A stretch of 64,000 nucleotides of DNA, taken from assembly GCF_001976145.1 (NCBI RefSeq), contig NZ_MOXD01000001.1, positions 464,435 to 528,434 of the forward strand, given 5' to 3'. The notes below the pieces were generated by a model. It saw only the letters and a program-made list of their open reading frames with translations. It was not told the DNA's origin and did not search any database. Positions 61,241 to 64,000 of this stretch are shown piece after piece (the stretch's first letter is position 1; each line of letters opens with the position of its first letter). This stretch comes from Serratia oryzae. GTDB lineage: Bacteria > Pseudomonadota > Gammaproteobacteria > Enterobacterales > Enterobacteriaceae. The position numbers were made by a program, and so were the translations under genes.

Positions 61241-62158
61241 TTATTTATTTTTTATCAATGGCGCCAAGATATCTATCTGTTTTTCGACCGCCAACCTGCC
61301 AGCTTCGATCGCCTCGCTCGCACGATGAAAATCCAACGTGGATATCTGCGGGCAGTACGGTTGTATCAAGACATCTGGGGGATCGCTGGCCATTCGATTC
61401 CGTTTTACCCGATTTTCCAGCATCTGGATTGAGGTACTCATGATTTCCATCGCGGTCGGTGTAAAACTGGGCTTCTTCAACATCACTTTGTTGATGCGAT
61501 CTCGCAGACGCCCGCGCCAATTATCTATTATGGTATTGTTTGCCTCTTCGCTGGCGGCGTCTTCACCGGTGTTGTGCACCGAGAATAAATCCTGCTGCAT
61601 CAGATGTGCATCATGTTGTAAATCCACCGCAATCACAATATCTGCCCCCATCGCACGGGTCAGTGAAATGGGTACCGGGTTCACTAACGCACCATCCACC
61701 AGCCAATACCCCTCAAACCATACAGGAGCCAGCAGCCCCGGCATACTGCAGGAAGCACGAATTGCCTGTTGGATATCCCCTTTGGTCATCCACAGTTCGC
61801 GCCCGGTGCTGAGATTGGTGGTGACAGCGCCAAATTTGAGCGCGCAATCGGCGAAATCATCAACTTTCAATAGTTGACCGACCGCATTGAAGACCCGTTC
61901 GCCACGTAATAAGCCACCGCGCTGCCAGGTAAGATCCATCAGCCGGATCACGTCCCAGTAGCTGAATGAACGCACCCAGTGCTCCATCGCTGGCAACCGA
62001 TGGCAAGCAAGCGCCGCACCGACTAGCGCACCAACCGAACAACCGGCAACGATATCAATTTCAATTCCTCGTTTTCGCAGCGCATTGATCACCCCAATAT
62101 GCGCCCAACCTTTTGCGGCCCCTGCACCTAATGCCAGCCCGATTTTGATTTTCCGCAT
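61241..62158 (-). CDS. rssA: RssA, patatin-like phospholipase family protein
   Basis: 305-residue patatin-fold protein. Oxyanion-hole motif LALGAGAAKGWAHIG, nucleophile Ser in AGCSVGALVGA (GxSxG) and the catalytic Asp in LVDGALVNPVP. The function is not known beyond its operon with rssB. ATG at 62158 begins MRKIKIGLALG as in E. coli; the extension to 62188 is not supported. Confidence 0.94.
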   Translation of the reverse strand: MRKIKIGLALGAGAAKGWAHIGVINALRKRGIEIDIVAGCSVGALVGAALACHRLPAMEHWVRSFSYWDVIRLMDLTWQRGGLLRGERVFNAVGQLLKVDDFADCALKFGAVTTNLSTGRELWMTKGDIQQAIRASCSMPGLLAPVWFEGYWLVDGALVNPVPISLTRAMGADIVIAVDLQHDAHLMQQDLFSVHNTGEDAASEEANNTIIDNWRGRLRDRINKVMLKKPSFTPTAMEIMSTSIQMLENRVKRNRMASDPPDVLIQPYCPQISTLDFHRASEAIEAGRLAVEKQIDILAPLIKNK

Positions 62159-62246
62159 TATCTGCCATCCTGTGCTTGGTGAATTCATTCACCCTTGATC
62201 GTAGGGTACATTGTCACTGAAGAATAATGTTAGGTAACATATGCGC

Positions 62247-62415
62247 TATACCCAAAATAATTCGAGCGGCAGGAAGACGACAAACCGGGTAAAGACCGAT
62301 TTGAACAGCGCGGGCCCACAGAGTGAGCCTCTTTGAAGCTCATAATCCCCAGGAGCTTGCTCAAGTAAGTGACTCGGGTGAACGCGCAAATGCAACTTGA
62401 AGTATGAAAGGTATA
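62247..62415. repeat. ERIC/IRU intergenic repeat element
   Basis: A 169-nt palindromic element between rssA and ychJ. Its ends form imperfect inverted repeats (TATACC... at 62247 and ...GGTATA at 62415). The core at about 62344-62384 matches the well-known ERIC consensus: CCCCAGGAGCTT followed by AAGTAAGTGACT and a GGGTGA motif, with about 2 differences over 22 nt. It is longer than the 127-nt canonical ERIC, so it carries an insertion. A 69-codon antisense frame inside it is not a gene. Confidence 0.85.
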
Positions 62416-62473
62416 AATTTATTTTAGCTTTGGCTCTGATACACCTCTTAGCCAACCACCTTGAGGCACTCTT

Positions 62474-62935
62474 GTGACTGAATTATGCCCTTGTGGCAGC
62501 GGGCTGGCGTATAGCCTTTGTTGCGAGCCGTTGATTTCTGGCAACCAGCACGCCCCTACCCCTGGCAAACTGATGCGTTCACGCTATACCGCCTATGTAA
62601 AGCACTGCGCAGATTATCTGATTGCTACCTGGCACCCAGACTGCCGGGCAGAAGAGTCACGTGGCGCGATTGTCGGCAGTTTCGCGCACACCGAATGGCT
62701 TGGCCTGACGGTGGTGAACGAACAAGCTGGCAGCAACGCCGACGAAGGCTATGTCGAGTTCGTGGCCCGTTTCGCCGATGACGCAGCTAAGCCTGGTGCG
62801 ATACATGAACGTTCACGCTTTCTTCGCCTTGGGCAACGCTGGTACTATATCGACGGAATCAAACCCCAACCGGGGCGAAATGCCACGTGCCCCTGCGGTT
62901 CAGGCAAAAAATATAAAAAGTGCTGCGGGCAATGA
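62474..62935 (+). CDS. ychJ: YchJ, SEC-C motif protein
   Basis: 153-residue protein with a SEC-C zinc-binding motif at each end: [13 protein letters not shown] at the N-terminus and [13 protein letters not shown] at the C-terminus. The middle is the NTF2-like YchJ domain with [10 protein letters not shown]. The start is a GTG at 62474, preceded by GAGG. The function is unknown; the gene lies before purU as in E. coli. Confidence 0.93.
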   Translation: MTELCPCGSGLAYSLCCEPLISGNQHAPTPGKLMRSRYTAYVKHCADYLIATWHPDCRAEESRGAIVGSFAHTEWLGLTVVNEQAGSNADEGYVEFVARFADDAAKPGAIHERSRFLRLGQRWYYIDGIKPQPGRNATCPCGSGKKYKKCCGQ

Positions 62936-62995
62936 GCCTGCGAGTTAAAAGCCTACTGGGATAGGCTCTAAGTATCAGACAGGATCCACATACTC

Positions 62996-63844
62996 ATGCC
63001 ACACCAAAATGTACAAAGAAAAATTCTACGCACCATCTGCCCCGATGCCAAAGGGCTGATCGCCAAGATCACCAACATCTGTTACAAGCATGAACTGAAT
63101 ATCGTGCAGAACAATGAATTTGTGGATCACCTGACCGGCCGCTTCTTTATGCGTACCGAACTGGAGGGGATTTTCAACGATGCCACGCTGCTGGCGGATC
63201 TGGACGGTGCATTACCCCAAGGTTCCGTGCGCGAGTTACACAGCGCGGGCCGCCGGCGCATCGTGGTGCTGGTCACCAAAGAGGCCCACTGCCTGGGCGA
63301 TCTGCTGATGAAAAGCGCTTATGGTGGTTTAGATGTTGAAATCGCCGCCGTTATTGGTAACCACGCCACATTGCAGACGCTGGTAGAGCGCTTCGATATT
63401 CCTTTCCATCTGGTAAGCCACGAAGGCCTGACGCGCGAACAGCACGATCAGAAAATGGCGGCACAGATCGATCAGTACTTGCCCGACTACGTCGTGCTGG
63501 CCAAATATATGCGCGTTCTAACGCCGGAATTCGTGCAGCGCTACCCGAATCAGGTGATTAATATTCACCATTCGTTCCTGCCCGCCTTTATCGGCGCACG
63601 CCCTTACCACCAGGCGTATGAGCGTGGCGTGAAGATTATCGGTGCCACGGCACACTACGTGAACGACAGCCTGGATGAAGGCCCGATCATCATGCAGGAT
63701 GTCATTCATGTCGATCACACCTATTCAGCAGAAGATATGATGCGTGCCGGGCGCGATGTAGAGAAAAACGTGCTCAGCCGTGCTTTATATCGTGTGCTGG
63801 CGCAACGGGTATTCGTGTATGGCAACCGCACGGTGATCCTGTAG
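62996..63844 (+). CDS. purU: PurU, formyltetrahydrofolate deformylase
   Basis: Hydrolyses 10-formyltetrahydrofolate to formate, supplying PurT and balancing one-carbon units. The 282-residue product has an N-terminal ACT domain (ILRTICPDAKGLIAKITNICYKHELNIVQ) and a C-terminal formyltransferase-like domain with NIHHSFLPAFIGARPYHQAYERGV and the catalytic Asp in NDSLDEGPIIMQD. Confidence 0.97.
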   Translation: MPHQNVQRKILRTICPDAKGLIAKITNICYKHELNIVQNNEFVDHLTGRFFMRTELEGIFNDATLLADLDGALPQGSVRELHSAGRRRIVVLVTKEAHCLGDLLMKSAYGGLDVEIAAVIGNHATLQTLVERFDIPFHLVSHEGLTREQHDQKMAAQIDQYLPDYVVLAKYMRVLTPEFVQRYPNQVINIHHSFLPAFIGARPYHQAYERGVKIIGATAHYVNDSLDEGPIIMQDVIHVDHTYSAEDMMRAGRDVEKNVLSRALYRVLAQRVFVYGNRTVIL

Positions 63845-63856
63845 TTGTGCAAGAAA

Positions 63857-63885
63857 GCGGTGTCTTTCGTTCACGGAAACACCGC
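63857..63885 (+). terminator. Hairpin after purU
   Basis: GCGGTGT (63857-63863) and ACACCGC (63879-63885) enclose further complementary bases, giving a long imperfect stem 12 nt after the purU stop. The following bases are A-rich rather than T-rich, so termination would be weak in this direction. Confidence 0.45.
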
Positions 63886-63931
63886 CAAGAATAAAAAAAC
63901 GGCAAACAATTCATTTTCTGCATTTCAATGC

Positions 63932-63968
63932 TTTACACGAGCGCTTCATCTGATATGATGCGCCCCGC
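63932..63968 (+). promoter_or_regulatory. tyrT-type stable RNA promoter
   Basis: -35 TTTACA (63932-63937), a 16-nt spacer, -10 TATGAT (63954-63959) and the GC-rich discriminator GCGCCCCGC (63960-63968) reproduce the E. coli tyrT promoter, which is under stringent control and Fis activation. In E. coli tyrT/tyrV lies beside purU. Upstream AT-rich sequence (63890-63930) would suit Fis binding. The tRNA-Tyr gene itself must lie right of the window. Confidence 0.85.
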
Positions 63969-64000
63969 TTACCGAGACAGACATTCGTTAAGCAAGGCCA

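Noticed and set aside
62246..62455. 69-codon minus-strand ORF between rssA and ychJ
   Set aside because: It is a translation of the ERIC repeat; such frames recur with every copy and are not genes.

Overview
The window is ordinary chromosome of an enterobacterium, most probably Serratia (Yersiniaceae). The best clue is the tryptophan operon: trpG and trpD are separate genes, as known for Serratia marcescens, whereas Escherichia coli has them fused. An ERIC/IRU repeat and the gene order (largely the E. coli 27-29 min block purU-ychJ-rssA-rssB-galU-hns-tdk-adhE-ychE-opp-yciU-cls-yciY-yciI-tonB-yciA-yciB-yciC-ompW-trp-rnm-yciO-rluB-btuR-yciK-sohB-yciN-topA-cysB-acnA-ribA) agree. No phage, insertion sequence, CRISPR array, plasmid function or complete tRNA gene was seen.

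Layout. 1-6063: the arnBCADT lipid A modification operon on the minus strand (arnT cut by the left edge), with PmrA-like and PhoP-like boxes upstream. 6312-8713: btuC-btuE-btuD for vitamin B12 uptake. 8816-10302: a small accessory patch with a DUF2502-like protein that seems frameshifted, an orphan half-length fimbrial-like protein and an unrecognised short ORF. 10315-23783: ribA, acnA, cysB, topA, yciN, sohB, yciK, btuR, rluB, yciO, rnm. 23943-30739: trp promoter/operator, leader peptide, attenuator and trpEGDCBA. 30869-37372: ompW, a YkgJ-type protein, yciC, a SulP transporter, yciB, yciA, tonB with a Fur box, yciI. 37500-40276: a TetR regulator, a divergent MFS exporter and a Dps-like protein, an insertion relative to E. 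coli. 40317-50661: yciY, clsA, yciU, oppABCDF with a second oppA in tandem. 50662-56438: ychE, adhE, tdk, hns. 56592-59916: a UDP-glucuronate-type epimerase, ugd and galU. 60122-63844: rssB, rssA, an ERIC element, ychJ, purU. The right edge holds a tyrT-type stable RNA promoter whose tRNA lies outside.

How it fits together. GalU makes UDP-glucose, Ugd oxidises it to UDP-glucuronate, and ArnA at the far end of the window uses that nucleotide sugar to start UDP-L-Ara4N synthesis for lipid A; the epimerase would divert part of it to UDP-galacturonate. BtuCD imports cobalamin (with TonB energising outer-membrane uptake) and BtuR adenosylates it. CysB, trp, opp and acnA are core metabolism.

I did not find a convincing new multi-gene system. 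The most interesting sequence feature is a terminator-like hairpin with a T tract and an overlapping 9-codon ORF directly before the MFS exporter start codon (38141-38171), downstream of a palindromic candidate TetR operator. This suggests attenuation in addition to repression. Other points worth checking are the tandem oppA pair, the frameshift in the DUF2502-like gene and the GcvB-complementary start of oppA.
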